Shown one piece after another: positions 12,131 to 24,014 of a DNA stretch of 64,000 nt. Source of the DNA: Cephalopachus bancanus (Eukaryota; Chordata; Mammalia; Primates; Tarsiidae); assembly GCA_027257055.1 (NCBI GenBank), contig JAPVLO010000401.1, forward strand, positions 806,001-870,000, written 5' to 3'. A model generated the notes under the pieces. The model saw only the letters and a program-made list of their open reading frames with translations. It was not told the DNA's origin and did no database searches. Position numbers and translations under genes: made by a program. Each line of letters begins with the position of its first letter. Positions within the stretch are counted from its first letter, which is position 1.

Positions 12131-13064
12131 AGTTCTGTGGGGTCCAGTCACTTGTTGTCAGGAGGAGTCAGAAGATCACTTTGTAAAGCTCTTTGAATTT
12201 TCTGAATGTTCAGGATATCAGAAATATATCATTTTATTGTCAACTAGCAGAAAAGGTTGCTGATGAGAAGTCTGATGCTAATTTAATTATCATTCTTTAT
12301 TGTTCCTTTTGTGTCTTTAGTGAAATGTGTAAAATATCTTAGAATTTTCTCCATCTGCCACCACCTATCCATTCCCAGGGTTATGGACTGGAGACTGACC
12401 GAGAACTTTATGTAAATGGATGATATATGTAAAAAATAAAGATACCCTCAGGGAGATACAGGCAGACTACCTAATGACACTTTCAATGCCCTGTATAAAA
12501 AGTGCTTTATCCTAGGAGTGGAATGTTTAACGTATTTTATAACTAGGTTGTTTGATGTATTTTCCTGCTTCTCCGACCTTGTGTCTCTTGGGGCAGCTCT
12601 GAGGTGCCTTCAATTCTCCTTTGCATCTCTCTCAGATCCCAACTCTAGGATTATAGGTCTCATTTTATCTTGAGAGAAGTTCTTGATGTTTTAGCCTAAG
12701 CTCAAAGCAATTAGTGGCAGCTATACTGAATACACAGGCAGTCAACAAGGGTAAGGGACACAATCCCCTCAGGTGATCTGCAAGGAGTTAAATTAATTTC
12801 GATGGTCACATTCTCTTTCCATTTGTTGACTGAGATGGGAGACTTTTCATTGCTCCCTTGTGACTATTTGCTCTAACTTCACATGTTAGAACTCTTTTGT
12901 TTGTTTCTTTTCTGATTTCTTTGTCTAGGAGATCTCATTTGCTTTAACTTTTCAGTCATCTTTATCAATCAGCTATGATTTGTTGTCTCTCTGCAGGAAT
13001 TTTTCATCATTTCTGGTCTCCCGATGAAATTCTTTTTTATACAATATACTCACTTGCAAAATCT
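12131..13064. other. Intergenic, nothing recognised
   Basis: Mixed-composition sequence with no repeat family or gene I can identify. Confidence 0.45.
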
Positions 13065-13700
13065 AGAGTCAGGTGTATTAGTCAAGGTTCTCTAGGGAAT
13101 AGAACCAATGGACTATACATATATAGTAAGAGGTTTATTTATTTTATTTTATTTTTGAGTTGGAGTCTCACTCTGTCGCCCAGGCTGGAGTGCAGTGGCT
13201 GCTCCCGGCCACCGCAGCCTCGCCTGCTGGGCTCCAGCGATCCTTCCGCCTCAGCCTTCCAAGTAGCCGGAATTACAGGCATGCGCTACCACGCCCGGCT
13301 GATTTTTTGATTTATTGTAGAGATGAGGTCTCGCTGCCCAGGCGGGTCTCAAACCCGCGGGCTCAGGCAATCCACTCACCTCAGCCTCCCAAAGGCGTGG
13401 GATTACCGGGTGAGCCACCGAGCCTGGCTAAGAGGTTTATTATGAGGGATTGGCTTGTACAATTATGGAAGCTGAGAAGTTCTACAATCTGCCATCTGCA
13501 AGCTGGAGGCCCAGGAAAGCTGGTGTAATTCCAATCCGAAACCAAAGGGCTGAGAACCAAGGAAGCCACTGATGTAAGTTGCAGTTTGAGTTTTAAGGCC
13601 AGAGAATCAGGCGGTCAATTTAAGCAGAAAGCAAATTCACACTTCCTCTGCCTCTTTTTTCTACTTGGGCCTTCAGTGGATTGGATGACGCCTACTCATA
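13065..13700. repeat. Old interspersed repeat (LTR-like), split by an Alu
   Basis: The block opening GTATTAGTCAAGGTTCTCTA and continuing after 13441 with GGATTGGCTTGTACAATTATGG and CCAGGAAAGC is a common mammalian interspersed repeat. I cannot name the family with certainty. The Alu at 13140-13428 interrupts it cleanly. Confidence 0.55.
13140..13428 (-). mobile_element. Alu, tarsier-type young subfamily
   Basis: Antisense dimer. A 13-base target-site duplication TAAGAGGTTTATT is at 13127-13139 and 13429-13441. Confidence 0.95.
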
Positions 13701-13979
13701 TCAGTGAGGGTGATCTTTTTTGCACGGTGGTCCTCCTATTCAAATGCTAATCTCTTCTGAAAACACCTTTATAAACACAGCCAGAAATTTGTTTTGCCAG
13801 CTATCTGGCATCTTTTAGCCCAGTAAAACTGACACATAAAATTAACTAACACATCAGGCTAATTCAGTCTGCCTGCTATTGGAACAAAATAGACCACTTA
13901 CGAATAGTTCATGACACACCCTTATTCAAAATGAGGTCCCATTTTGTAACAAACTCTAAAGTTCTTATAACAGCCTACA

Positions 13980-14430
13980 AGTATCTCTGCACCTTTACAC
14001 CTCAGTGACTGTCTCCTTTCACTCTCCTGCTCTCTCATTCACTTTGGTCACATTGGCTCTCTTTTCATTTTTCAAACTTATGGGAATAAATATATTCCCA
14101 TCTTCTAGGTACTCACAGTTACTCTTTCCTCTCATTTCCCCCAGATGTTCTTACAGATCAGCCTCTTAATCCATCCAAGTCTGTTGCATGTCACCTCCTC
14201 CAAGGGGCCTGTTGAGACCACCCTATTAGAATATCAGAAGTCCTTTCCATCTTTCTCCTCAATCCTGTTTTGTCTTTCCTGATAGCTCTTACTTCCTGAT
14301 AGTATGCTATATATTTGTCTAACGTGTTTACCACACCATATCCAGCACAGAGAACTGTACTTGGCATTAGTAGGAAGGCGGTAAGTACCTATTGAGCAAA
14401 CAGATAAAACAATAACGTCCATTACAAAAT
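13980..14430 (-). repeat. L2/MIR-like fragments
   Basis: CT-rich phrases such as CACCTCCTCCAAGGGGCCT, followed by CAGCACAGAGAACTGTACTTGGCA, resemble antisense L2 and MIR 3' sequence. Assignment is approximate. Confidence 0.45.
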
Positions 14431-14439
14431 CTGGCATGT

Positions 14440-14855
14440 GGATATTAAATCAAATGTCATTTATTTCAGGCTAAACAACAGAAGATGTAAAACATCAAAT
14501 TATTAATCACAGGTATGGTTTATTTCTGTATTGAAATAAATAGTATGGCAGCCACTAATACAATCAATAATCTTAAAATCTGAAAACATTTACAGCTGAC
14601 GATAAAATAGATTCAGTCATCATTTTTTAAAAATCGCTGTACAGTGAGCGTATATAGCTTATTCATTAGACACAAGGAGGTGAAGAGACCATTACCCTCC
14701 TCCCTTCTGTATAGTTTGTTTTTTGTTCCAATTATTTATAAAGTGCTTATCACCATAGTATCGAAGCTTCATTAGCAAAAGGCAAACAGGAAAGGCAGGA
14801 GGTGAAAAATTATGCAGTCTGAACTACTCCTCTGAAAGCATTCTATCCAAGAGAA
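14440..14855. other. Intergenic, nothing recognised
   Basis: AT-rich, no features. Confidence 0.45.
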
Positions 14856-14859
14856 AGAA

Positions 14860-15005
14860 CCTCAAACTGGAATGATAATTCATATTCTCAATGACTACAG
14901 AATGCCACTGTACCTGTTGAGGCCTCAGTTTCTCAATTATAAAATGACAAATTTGAAAGTGGGTGACATTTAAGGTCTCCTTTAACTCTAACTAACTTCA
15001 GTTCA
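14860..15005 (+). repeat. MIR-like fragment
   Basis: GAGGCCTCAGTTTCTCAATTATAAAATG followed by AAGGTCTCCTTTAACTCTAAC is the MIR 3' pattern. Confidence 0.6.
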
Positions 15006-15234
15006 ATAACTCTAAATATGACTAGTTTTTAGAGATTTCTGCAATTTTTGTAATTCATTTTTATTATATCATAGTAATTACTGATGATAAAAAGACATTT
15101 AAAAATAAATAATAAACATAAATACAGCAAGAGTATAAAACATACATAAGGAAGCAGTACAATTTTGTTCCAAGGCTCTCAGTCTTAGCTATCTAACAAG
15201 TAAGATAAACATGTGGAAAGGCCTGTAACGTAAC

Positions 15235-15430
15235 AGTCGACGTCATGGAAACTAGAGCCACGCTGGCTAGGTTAGAATCTAGTTCAACGACTTTCTAGAT
15301 AAATAACTTTGGGCAAGTCATTCAACTTTGTTGTGCCTTCATTTCCTTATCTGTAAAATGATAATACTTCATGAGATTACTATGAGAATTTATTAGAATT
15401 AAGCCCTGGGAATATTGCCTCGTATTTAGA
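15235..15430 (+). repeat. MIR
   Basis: Contains the MIR core in order: TTAGAATC, ACTTTGGGCAAGTCATTCAAC, CCTTATCTGTAAAATG, then TTAGAATTAAGCCCTGG. Confidence 0.75.
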
Positions 15431-15539
15431 AAGCAATATTTAATTATTTTTCAATGACTATTATACAATTCAAAGGGTTAACATAAGAATTAAGTGAGAA
15501 AGCACATTTAAAATAACACAATATCTAGCAGAAATAAAT

Positions 15540-15720
15540 CCATCAATCCAGCAATATTTATTGAGGGCTTCCTGTATCAGACACTGGGTTAAATATTAAG
15601 GATATCAAATAAATTAAACAAAGTCCCTGCTCCCCTGAGGTTTGCAATAGCGTTATTGGTGAGAGACAGAAAATGTATACATAAACAATAAAATATGCTA
15701 TTTCAGGTAGTGGAAATTAA
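15540..15720 (+). repeat. L2-like fragment
   Basis: AGCAATATTTATTGAGGGCTTCCTGTATCAGACACTGG and AACAAAGTCCCTGC words match the common L2 3' body. Confidence 0.6.
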
Positions 15721-17265
15721 GAATGAAATAATTTTGGAAGTGAGAATGCTGGATGTCTAATTTTGTTTCAGGTAGTCAAGAAAGACTTGTCTGATAAGAT
15801 TGACTTTTTCCCAAGTTATATGGTAAAGTAAATAGAACTTCATAAATGTCAATGCCAGTATCATCATATTTAATTGAAATTTAGGTTATAAAGCAAGACT
15901 TGTATTTGGCATATTGTTACTATTATTATACCGATAAAAGAGTGATGACATATGTTCAATTATCCATTTAGAAAACATACTATCATTTTTGTAATCTCCA
16001 TATTATTTTCAGCAAAAAACATTAATATAGAGTTTAATCTATACACAGAATTTTTAAACATGATATATATCATGTGACTTGTCAGTGTTCACAATAATAA
16101 TCACAACTTTAAAATGCATATATTTTCAAACATACAGAAATATAAAATCCCATTAGATATTGATTAGGTAATTGAAAATTACAGAGATGCCAAGATCCTA
16201 GCAGCATTCAAATATAGGTTTTTGATTCTAAATTCAGAATTTTTTCACTTCTTTAAACAGCTTAAATACTAATATATTCAATTGGCTATCCTCTGTGGTT
16301 GTTTAATCCTTAAATTGATACTACTAGCTTTTTTGTTTGCATTCCTGAGGACCAGATTGCACAAGATAATTTCATTTGCCACATTAGTGGACTTTCATGG
16401 CCTTTGCCTTCAGATGAGAAAAGGGTTGAATTCATTATTTTCATACTCAGTATCTCATTTATAATTCAGCAGGTTTTTTTCTATTATAAAGTTCTTCATA
16501 CCTTGGTAAATAGTTTATTCAGTATACCAGTTAAACTCAAAGGGAGAGAAAACATTTTAAATTTTAATGCACAGTTTATCAACATAACATGAAACATAGT
16601 TATTTGAGAACATGTCCTACTGAAGTACTGAAAGCTGCTCATTCTATGGTACAGACTGTGAAACATAAAGGACAAACTGATTTTCATAGTGGGTTAACAT
16701 CTGGAATAGATTGTGGTGATAAGCTCCCTCTCAAGGGTCGGCTATGTATCAGTGAAAAGAGACTCATATTTTGGAGTAATGAGCAAAAGTAATTATTTAA
16801 AATTCATATTTAACTAATTTGCCTATTGAGCCAATGAAAAATTTTCAGATAACATAGCACGTTTTCAATTCATGTGACTAGCTGTATAGAAAGGCATTAC
16901 TTTTATAAGTATTTTAAAATACAGTTCCATTAAATTTTTTTTAAAAAGAATAATACATGACAGTATTTAACTGGTATATTTGTTGATTTATTATCTTTTA
17001 AACTTTTTTGTAAATGTGATTTTTTTTTTAGTTAAAAAAAAAAAGAAACAAAAAACCTGGCCCTGATGCCTTACTCTCCTAGATAGGATACATACAGAAA
17101 AAAGTCCATAAACGCTAATTCACACAATAATGTTGTATATTAAGATTCCCCAAAAGTGTTTATACACACTGTCTCATTTCGAGTTCACAATGACATGTAA
17201 ATCATTGAGAAGAGCGTCTGGCACCAAGCCAGCAGTTGATAATGCTATTTGTTATTATTTTTCAA
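15720..17265. other. Intergenic, nothing recognised
   Basis: AT-rich single-copy-looking DNA. The short frames at 16282-16464 and 16404-16592 are not coding-like. Confidence 0.45.
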
Positions 17266-17269
17266 CAGC

Positions 17270-17985
17270 ACCTCAAGCTCAATATATTAAACTATATTCT
17301 TTACCCACTCACCCATATCTCCAATCTCTGTCTGCTGCTTCTTACCTGGCTTGGCTTCACCTAGTCTCTCCAGTCTGAAACCTGGGAGGCATCAGCAACT
17401 CCATCAATTCCTTTATCCTATGTTTTACCTTTCTTCTTAATCACCATTATCTCTACATTCTCATTGAAGGTGCATTGGCTCAGGTGTTCATGATTTTTTG
17501 CCAAAAATGATTGCAATTACCTCTCTTAATCCAGAAGAAGCCCAAGTCTGACCCCCTTATAATTCAATTGCTGTGCACCTGGCGTCAGTGATCCAGTCAT
17601 GTTGGTTGTCTAATGGACCTTAAATATTCCCCACTGATTTGGTGATAAGACTCAGACTCTGTCAACCCTCAGCCTCATTCTTGTTACCCCCCACCAACTC
17701 AGTCGTATTCTCCCACTATTTACTCTCTTCACACCAAATGACATATAGTTCTCAGAGTGTGCTATGTTGTCTTCCTGCCATTGCACAGCCCACTTCATCT
17801 GGGAGGAATGTTCCTTTTTCTTATCCTGGGTCACTTCTGCTTATCTTTCAAGACTTGGATCAGGCATTAATACTCTGTCATTATTACGCTGGTGATCTTG
17901 TCTCAGTAGCTAACCTTCTGATGTTCTGTGACCATAATTCCCTGGTTTATTTCCATCATGGCCCTTATCCATTTGTATGATTCAT
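17270..17985 (-). repeat. L2-like fragments
   Basis: CT-rich sequence with CTGAAACCTGGGAGGCATC and ACTTCTGCTTATCTTTCAAGAC resembles antisense L2. Strongly decayed. Confidence 0.45.
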
Positions 17986-18009
17986 TTACTAAGTTATTAA
18001 ATATTAAAG

Positions 18010-18300
18010 TATTAAATATTTGATGTTGAACTTAAAAGGTAAAGGACACAATTCATGTTCTCAATTTGCTTACCTCACATAGTTAACATTATTATGTGTA
18101 TTGAGAACATTTAAGATCTACTCTGTTAATGATTTTCAAGTACATAATACATTATTATTAACTATAGTTACCATGCTGTGTAATAGATCTCCAAAACTTA
18201 TTCATCCTAATTGAAACTTTGTATGTTTTGACCAAGGTCTGCCCGTTTCCCTCAACTTTAGTCCCTGGCAACCAGGATTCTTTTCTCTGCTTCTATGAGA
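18010..18300 (-). repeat. L1M 3' end fragment
   Basis: ATTATTAACTATAGTTACCATGCTGTGTAATAGATCTC and CCTGGCAACCAGGATTC are diagnostic words of old L1MA/L1MB 3' UTRs. The same words recur at 19740-19920. Confidence 0.75.
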
Positions 18301-18734
18301 AAACTAAATAGATGACACCATAGGTGCTACATTAAAAGTTGGACTTTTTAATGCTGATACAAAGAACTCATGTTCTCTTGCCCTGCCTAACTTCCCCACA
18401 ATGATATTCTTACCTCCAAGGACTTTATTTCAAAAATGTACTTTTCTTTCTTCCTGCCAGCTCAGCAAAATGTTTTACAAAGTCTCCCCTGAATTCTGGA
18501 TAGATTCCGGATAAAAGAAGTTTAATCACAAGACGTTTGGCTTCTCTAACTTGCCTGCTGTTATCTGACTTATGGCTGTAAACTTGGGAGGCATCCTGAC
18601 TGCATTTGGCTCATTTTCAGTTCTCCGTGCACCTATACATCAGAAATCCGTGCACCTATTTCTTAACCCCAAAGAAGTAACTGGACCTTCTTTTTTTTCT
18701 TTCTTCCTTCTTTGCTACCTTCTTTCTTTCCTTC

Positions 18735-18815
18735 CTTCCATCTGTCAACAAAAATTGAGTACATACTATGCACCATACACGTATCAGTTGCTGTGGTAGA
18801 GTGGTGAACAAGATA
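18735..18815 (+). repeat. L2-like fragment
   Basis: TTGAGTACATACTATGCACCA and GTGGTGAACAAGATA follow the L2 pattern. Confidence 0.5.
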
Positions 18816-19299
18816 TATAGGGTTGTGTTTTTTGTTTTCTTTTTTGGGTTGTGGTTTTATTGAAGCTTTAAGTATCTACTAAGGAATAAATATGAAATAA
18901 ACAATTACATAATTAAATATTTAATTATAATACTTGTAAAACATTTTTAAAAAGAAAGAAGGGATTTTGCTGATGAGTTACTTAAGAATTTAAAGCAATG
19001 GGCAGCGTCTGGACAAGATGTGGCTTATGGTCTGTTCTCTAGGAGTACTGTTGCCCTCAGGTGCATCTTAGTTAAAGCGAAATTTTCTGATCTGTGCTTT
19101 CCTGAACACATCTTACTTCAATTTGTCTGAGTAGTATCAGAAAGAAAGCAATCTGATTAGACTGATTGATATTCAGATATTGAATGCTAACAACTTATTT
19201 CCAACACACATGCACACACATATGTGAATAAAGGCAAAAGTGGCTTCAAGAATCTTTGCTTTTCATCTTTTTTCTTTATTGTGGTATAATTGACAAAAA

Positions 19300-19610
19300 T
19301 TTTATATATAGCAATTCCTCAGTATACTCTAGGAATTGGTTTCAGGACCACCTGCGTATATCAAAATTGGCACATACTCAAGTTCTGAAGTCAGCCCTGT
19401 GGAAACCACATACAGGAAAAACCAGCCCTCCCCCATATTTGTGAGTTTCACATCCCTTGAATACTAAATTTTTTATTGAATTTATTTGTTGATGTGAAGC
19501 CCACAGATAAAGAGGGCTAACTGTACTTACCGGAAAAAAAAAACAACAACTGTGTATAAGTGGACCCATACAATTCAAACATGTGGTTCAAGGGTCATTT
19601 GTGTTTATGG
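19300..19610 (-). repeat. Tigger-type DNA transposon remnants
   Basis: The block GGAATTGGTTTCAGGACCACC to ACAGATAAAGAGGGCTAACTGTACT, and then GTATAAGTGGACCCATACA with GGTTCAAGGGTCA, match the terminal regions of Tigger-related elements. Probably two fragments side by side. Confidence 0.55.
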
Positions 19611-19639
19611 TATAGTGTATGATATGATGTTTTTATTTA

Positions 19640-20330
19640 CCTGTATATGTATATTTTTAAATGGTTACCATAGTCAAGCTCATTAACACAGACATTACCT
19701 CACAGTTATCATTGTTATGTGTAAGTGTTGAGAACATTTAAGATATACTTCCTTAGAAATTCTGAGTACGTAATACATCACTATTAACTATAATCACCAT
19801 TCTATACAATAGATCTCCAGAACTTGTTCATCTTGTCTAACTGAAACTTTGTATGTTTTGTCCAAGGCCTTCCCATTTCCCTCCTACCTTAGTCCCTGGC
19901 AACCAGAATTCTCATCTCTGTTTCTATTAGTTTGAATTTTTTAGATTTCACATATAGATGGGATCATGTGATATTTGTCTTTGTCTTTTCCTACATGCTT
20001 ATGTCATTTAATGTAATGTCTAGATTGTCATAGATGATAGGATTTCCTTACTTTTTAAGGCTGAATAATATGCCATTGTGCACATATACCACATTTCTTT
20101 TTTTTTTTTTTTTTTGAGTTGGAGTCTCACTGTGTCACCCAGGCCAGAGTGCAGTGGCACACTCACGGCCACCCCAGCATCGACCTGCTGTAGTCAGAAA
20201 TACAGGAGCATGCAACCACACCCGGCTAATACCACATTTCTTTATCCATTCATTGCCAGTGGACACTTAAGTTAATTCCATATCTTGACTATTGTGAAAA
20301 ATGATGCAATGCACATATTTAAACTACAGA
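19640..20330 (-). repeat. L1M 3' end, interrupted by an Alu
   Basis: The same 3' UTR words as at 18010-18300 are followed by antisense ORF2-end sequence (AAGGCTGAATAATATGCCATTG, TTTATCCATTCATTG, ATGATGCAATG). It is split at 20100 by a short Alu. Confidence 0.75.
20101..20228 (-). mobile_element. Internally deleted Alu inserted in an L1
   Basis: T-tail, then left-to-right Alu sequence with the middle missing, ending CACACCCGGCTA. A 15-base target-site duplication ATACCACATTTCTTT is at 20086-20100 and 20229-20243. Confidence 0.9.
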
Positions 20331-20524
20331 GAATTGATTTAATTCTGATGTGCTCTCTTGGTTGCAGAGTGCTAGTCTTCCAAGAACAGGCATCACCTTA
20401 ACCCCAGTGTCTAGTTTGTGTGACTATATTTCAGTTGAAATATAAGTAAATGTATTATAAGTGCACTTTAATATGCATATGAGAACCATGTAAATGTTTT
20501 ACTTATTTATTGAGAGAGTGAACA

Positions 20525-20740
20525 GAAAAGGCTTGGGAAGATAAGGTCTGGGGTCATTCTGGCTTTATCACTTGCTAGATTTGGAATCTTGAGCAAGTAA
20601 CTTACACTGTGTTTCAATGTCTTCATGAGTACAACCTGAAAAAGTTAATAGTATAGGTTTGTTGTAAGAATTAAATATGAAGAGGTATACAAAGCACTTG
20701 GCATAGTACCTGGTAGATAGAGTATGTTCAATTAATGCTA
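20525..20740 (+). repeat. MIR
   Basis: GGTCTGGGGTCATTCTGGC, CTTGAGCAAGTAACTTACACTG and CAAAGCACTTGGCATAGTACCTGG follow MIR order nearly end to end. Confidence 0.75.
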
Positions 20741-20847
20741 AGTTAACATTCTTAGAGATCAATTTTTCTTCCAAAAGTGAGAATCAAATAATTTAGATTG
20801 TGCACTGAGAAAAAGAGACAGTGTAACAAATTTGATATTAATATCCT

Positions 20848-21290
20848 AGGAATGGTGGACAGCATGATTGTCCTCCAAAGATATCCAGGTCCTAACTCGC
20901 AGGAATGTGACTATATTACCTTACGTAGCAAAGGGAACTTTGCAAATGTGATTAAGAATCTTGAAATGGTAAAAATATCCTGGATTGGTCAGGTGGACCC
21001 ACTGTACTGAAATCACCAGAGTCCTTCTAAGAGGAAGTCAGAGGGATCAGAGAGGAGACATGACCGCAAAAGCAGAGGTCAGAGTGATGCCATTGCTGGG
21101 AGAGACCATGGACCAAAGAATGCAAGTGACCTCTAGAAGCTGGATAAAGCAAGGAAGTAGATTCCCTCCTAACAACTTGACTTTAGCCTGATACAAAGGA
21201 TTTTGGATTTCTGGCTTTCACAGTGGCACAATAATAAATGTCTGTGTGCCACTCAGTTTGTGATAGTCTGTTATAGTAATCAAAAACTAA
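20848..21290 (+). repeat. MLT1-type MaLR LTR (solo, old)
   Basis: The MLT1 order is preserved: GTCCTAACTCGCAGGAATGTGACTATATT, TTTGCAAATGTGATTAAG, ATATCCTGGATTGGTCAGGTGG, GGATTTCTGGC, and the 3' end CACTCAGTTTGTGATAG with AACTAATA. This is the LTR of a long-extinct endogenous retrovirus-like family. No coding remains are seen. Confidence 0.8.
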
Positions 21291-21299
21291 TATACATAG

Positions 21300-23040
21300 A
21301 CTGGCCTGAATTGATTTTGTTCTTTTTTTGTCTCCAGGCTAGGTAAATTTCTAAAAATAAAAAGGAAAAATATAATTTAATATGCAAATATACTGCATAC
21401 CCTTATCCAAAAAATATTAAATTAAGTTTGGTCTTTATCACATGGACAATTTAGAAATATTTTGCTTTTGCAGTCTGATTAGAACTAGATGAACATATCA
21501 TGCCTTCTGCTGTGCGTATCTTCCAAGTCAGCATCATTACAAATGGCAAGAACTTGATATTCCAAGGATTCCAAATTGTACATTCTGAAGTAGAAGAATA
21601 GAATAGTGGGGAAATATATATATATATATTTTCACTGTGCTAATATTGAGTGTAACATTTTCTAAACACTATTTTTTAAATAATTAAAACTTCCTTCATC
21701 TTTTAGAGTCTGGTTTATTTTTATTTCTTCTGTCTTTACTGATTTAATGCTTTTGTGCCAGGGCACAACACTTTAAAATAAGGTAATAACTTGGAAGGAT
21801 TATTTGTGCCATAAAATGGATCAATACAGGCTTTCTTGAAATAGGAAATTCTCTTAGTACATTTCTAAATGTTTCAATTTTATAAATGTGCATAAATGCT
21901 TTACATGCACAGCTTCTCTTGAACACATTTGTTGCACAAAGAAGAGCACTGCTGTATAATATTGTTTGTTTCCATGCATCAACCATAGTGTATACATTTA
22001 AAAACATGCCATTAAAAAGCATATTTGTTTTAGAAGACTGAAACTGCTGTGTTGAGATACCAAATGCTTATTCATAATCACTTCTATCTTATGCACATTG
22101 TTTTAGACCGATGAAAAAAATGGAAAGTGATGTTCCAGGACCTTAAAAAAAATAGGAATGAGGAGATAGAGGGAGATGTGGGGTGGGGTGGGGGACTTTA
22201 ATCAGCTAGTAAAATGTATTTTACTTTTATTTAATTCTGTTTATCTGAAAGAAAACAGGTAATTCCCTTCAAAAAATGCTGCATAATGGTCCAACATATT
22301 ACTATATAATAACAACAATTTAAAATGAACTTAAAATATCTACCCGATTTTTAAATTTTATGCATGTGTGTATGTGTATTTGTAAAATTGTAATCTTTTC
22401 TATAGTTCTTCAATATTCCCTATGTATACAGCACACTTCCTTAGTCTATGGTAATACCAACAGACAAAGTGCATAACTGCTGCAGGATTCCAACAGCAGG
22501 GACTTGTCAGTGCTGGATAAAGATTGCATGGCACATGCCAGCTCAAACATGGACATTTCCTCTTTCTGTTTTCCTGCTCCCAAAGGCCAGCCAATCAAGG
22601 GTGAAACCCTCAGACCTGGCACATCTGATTCAGAATCTCAATACAAATGATTATGCTTTCATTCCAATGCCTCTGCAGGTGACAGAAAGTAAGCTGCCTT
22701 CTCTCCAGGAGAGGACTGAAGTCAATATGTTCACAAGTGCTTTTCTTTTATTAAGAAAAGTATTTACCAATGCAGGGCACTGTTTAGAAAAACTTGATGG
22801 CTACTCTTATTAAGTTTCAAACCGTGGTCAAAGAGTAATGTGGATGCTGACTATGGCTCCTTTTGTGGATTCCACATACAGTAAATCTAATAAAATTAGA
22901 GAATTTTTTCACTTTGAACTTATCTCTCAAATGTGACCATATGTGTAAATCTTTAAACTTCCTTATAGAAAAACTAAATGTCAACTTCAAGGGGAAAAAA
23001 ATCTTTAAAGTATAAATGATTGCTTGCTTTTTATACACTT
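21300..23040. other. Intergenic, nothing recognised
   Basis: Contains an (AT)n run at about 21617-21630 and a GC-richer, repeat-free stretch at 22440-22710. The open frame at 22448-22813 has no recognisable domain. Confidence 0.45.
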
Positions 23041-23048
23041 AAATACTT

Positions 23049-23345
23049 GGGCCAGACGCAGTGTCGCATGCCTGTAATCCCAGCACTTTGGGAGGCTTAG
23101 GCCAGAGGATTGCCTGAGCCCAGGAGTTCCAAACCAGCTTGGGCAACTTGGCAAGACCTCATCTCCACAATAAATCACAAAATCAGCTAGGTGTGGTATG
23201 TGCCTATAGTTCCAGCTACTTGGAAGACTGAGGCAGAAGGATTGCCTGAGCCCACCAGGTTGAGGCTGCAGTGACTGTGATGCCAGTGCACTCCAGCCTG
23301 AATGACAGAGTGAGATTCTGACTCAAACAAACAAATGAACCCCTC
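23049..23345 (+). mobile_element. Alu, older group (without the 5-base deletion)
   Basis: Full plus-strand dimer with GCAACTTGGCAAGACCTC, the undeleted state, and many CpG-decay changes. AAATACTT at 23041-23048 and 23353-23360 is a likely target-site duplication. Confidence 0.9.
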
Positions 23346-23404
23346 CCAAAACAAATACTTATTAACATTATGATATATATTTGTGGAACAGGCTAAGGGG
23401 ATTG

Positions 23405-24012
23405 GTATGTGTATTAATTTTTTATTGCTGCATGATAAATTACCACAAACTCAGCAGCTTAAAATAACATTCATATATTAGCTCAAAGTTCTGTAGGTCT
23501 AAGGTTCATCACAGTGGGACTGGATTCTCTGTTCAGGATGTCACAAGGTTAAAATCAATTGTCAGATGGCCTGAGCACTTATCTAAAACATTTGGGGAAC
23601 ATTTTTCTTACAAATTCATTTGGGTTGTTGGTAGAATGCAGTTCCTTGCAGTTGCATGACTGAGGTCCTCATTTTCTTTGTACTGGATGGAGATCATTTT
23701 CAACTATAGGACATACACAATTTCTTTTTCTGTGGCCTTGTCCATCTTCAAGTTAGCAATGGCATGTTAAATCCTTCTTATAATTAAAATCTCTGACTTC
23801 CTCGTTTGCTACCAGCTGGAGGAAAAATCTCAGCTCTTAAAAGGACTCATGTGATTAGGTTAGCTCCAACTGGATAATCTTTCTATTTTAGGGTTCACTG
23901 ATTAATAACCTTAATAATATCTGCAAAATCCCTGAGGCCATGTAACATAATTACAGAAATAACAGTGAGGGTGAAAACCATAAGGGCCATCTTAGAATTC
24001 TACCTACCACAC
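23405..24012. repeat. Old LTR-like interspersed repeat
   Basis: The series TTTATTGCTGCATGATAAATTACCACAAACT, AGTTCTGTAGGTCTAAGG, CCATCTTCAAG..AGCAATGG and GGCCATCTTAGAATTCTACC is a recurrent mammalian repeat, MaLR/ERVL-LTR-like. Family not certain. Confidence 0.55.
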
Positions 24013-24014
24013 TG

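Noticed and set aside
22440..22813. Possible unrecognised exon (121-codon frame)
   Set aside because: No splice-site pair, domain or codon bias supports it; the opposite strand is also open.
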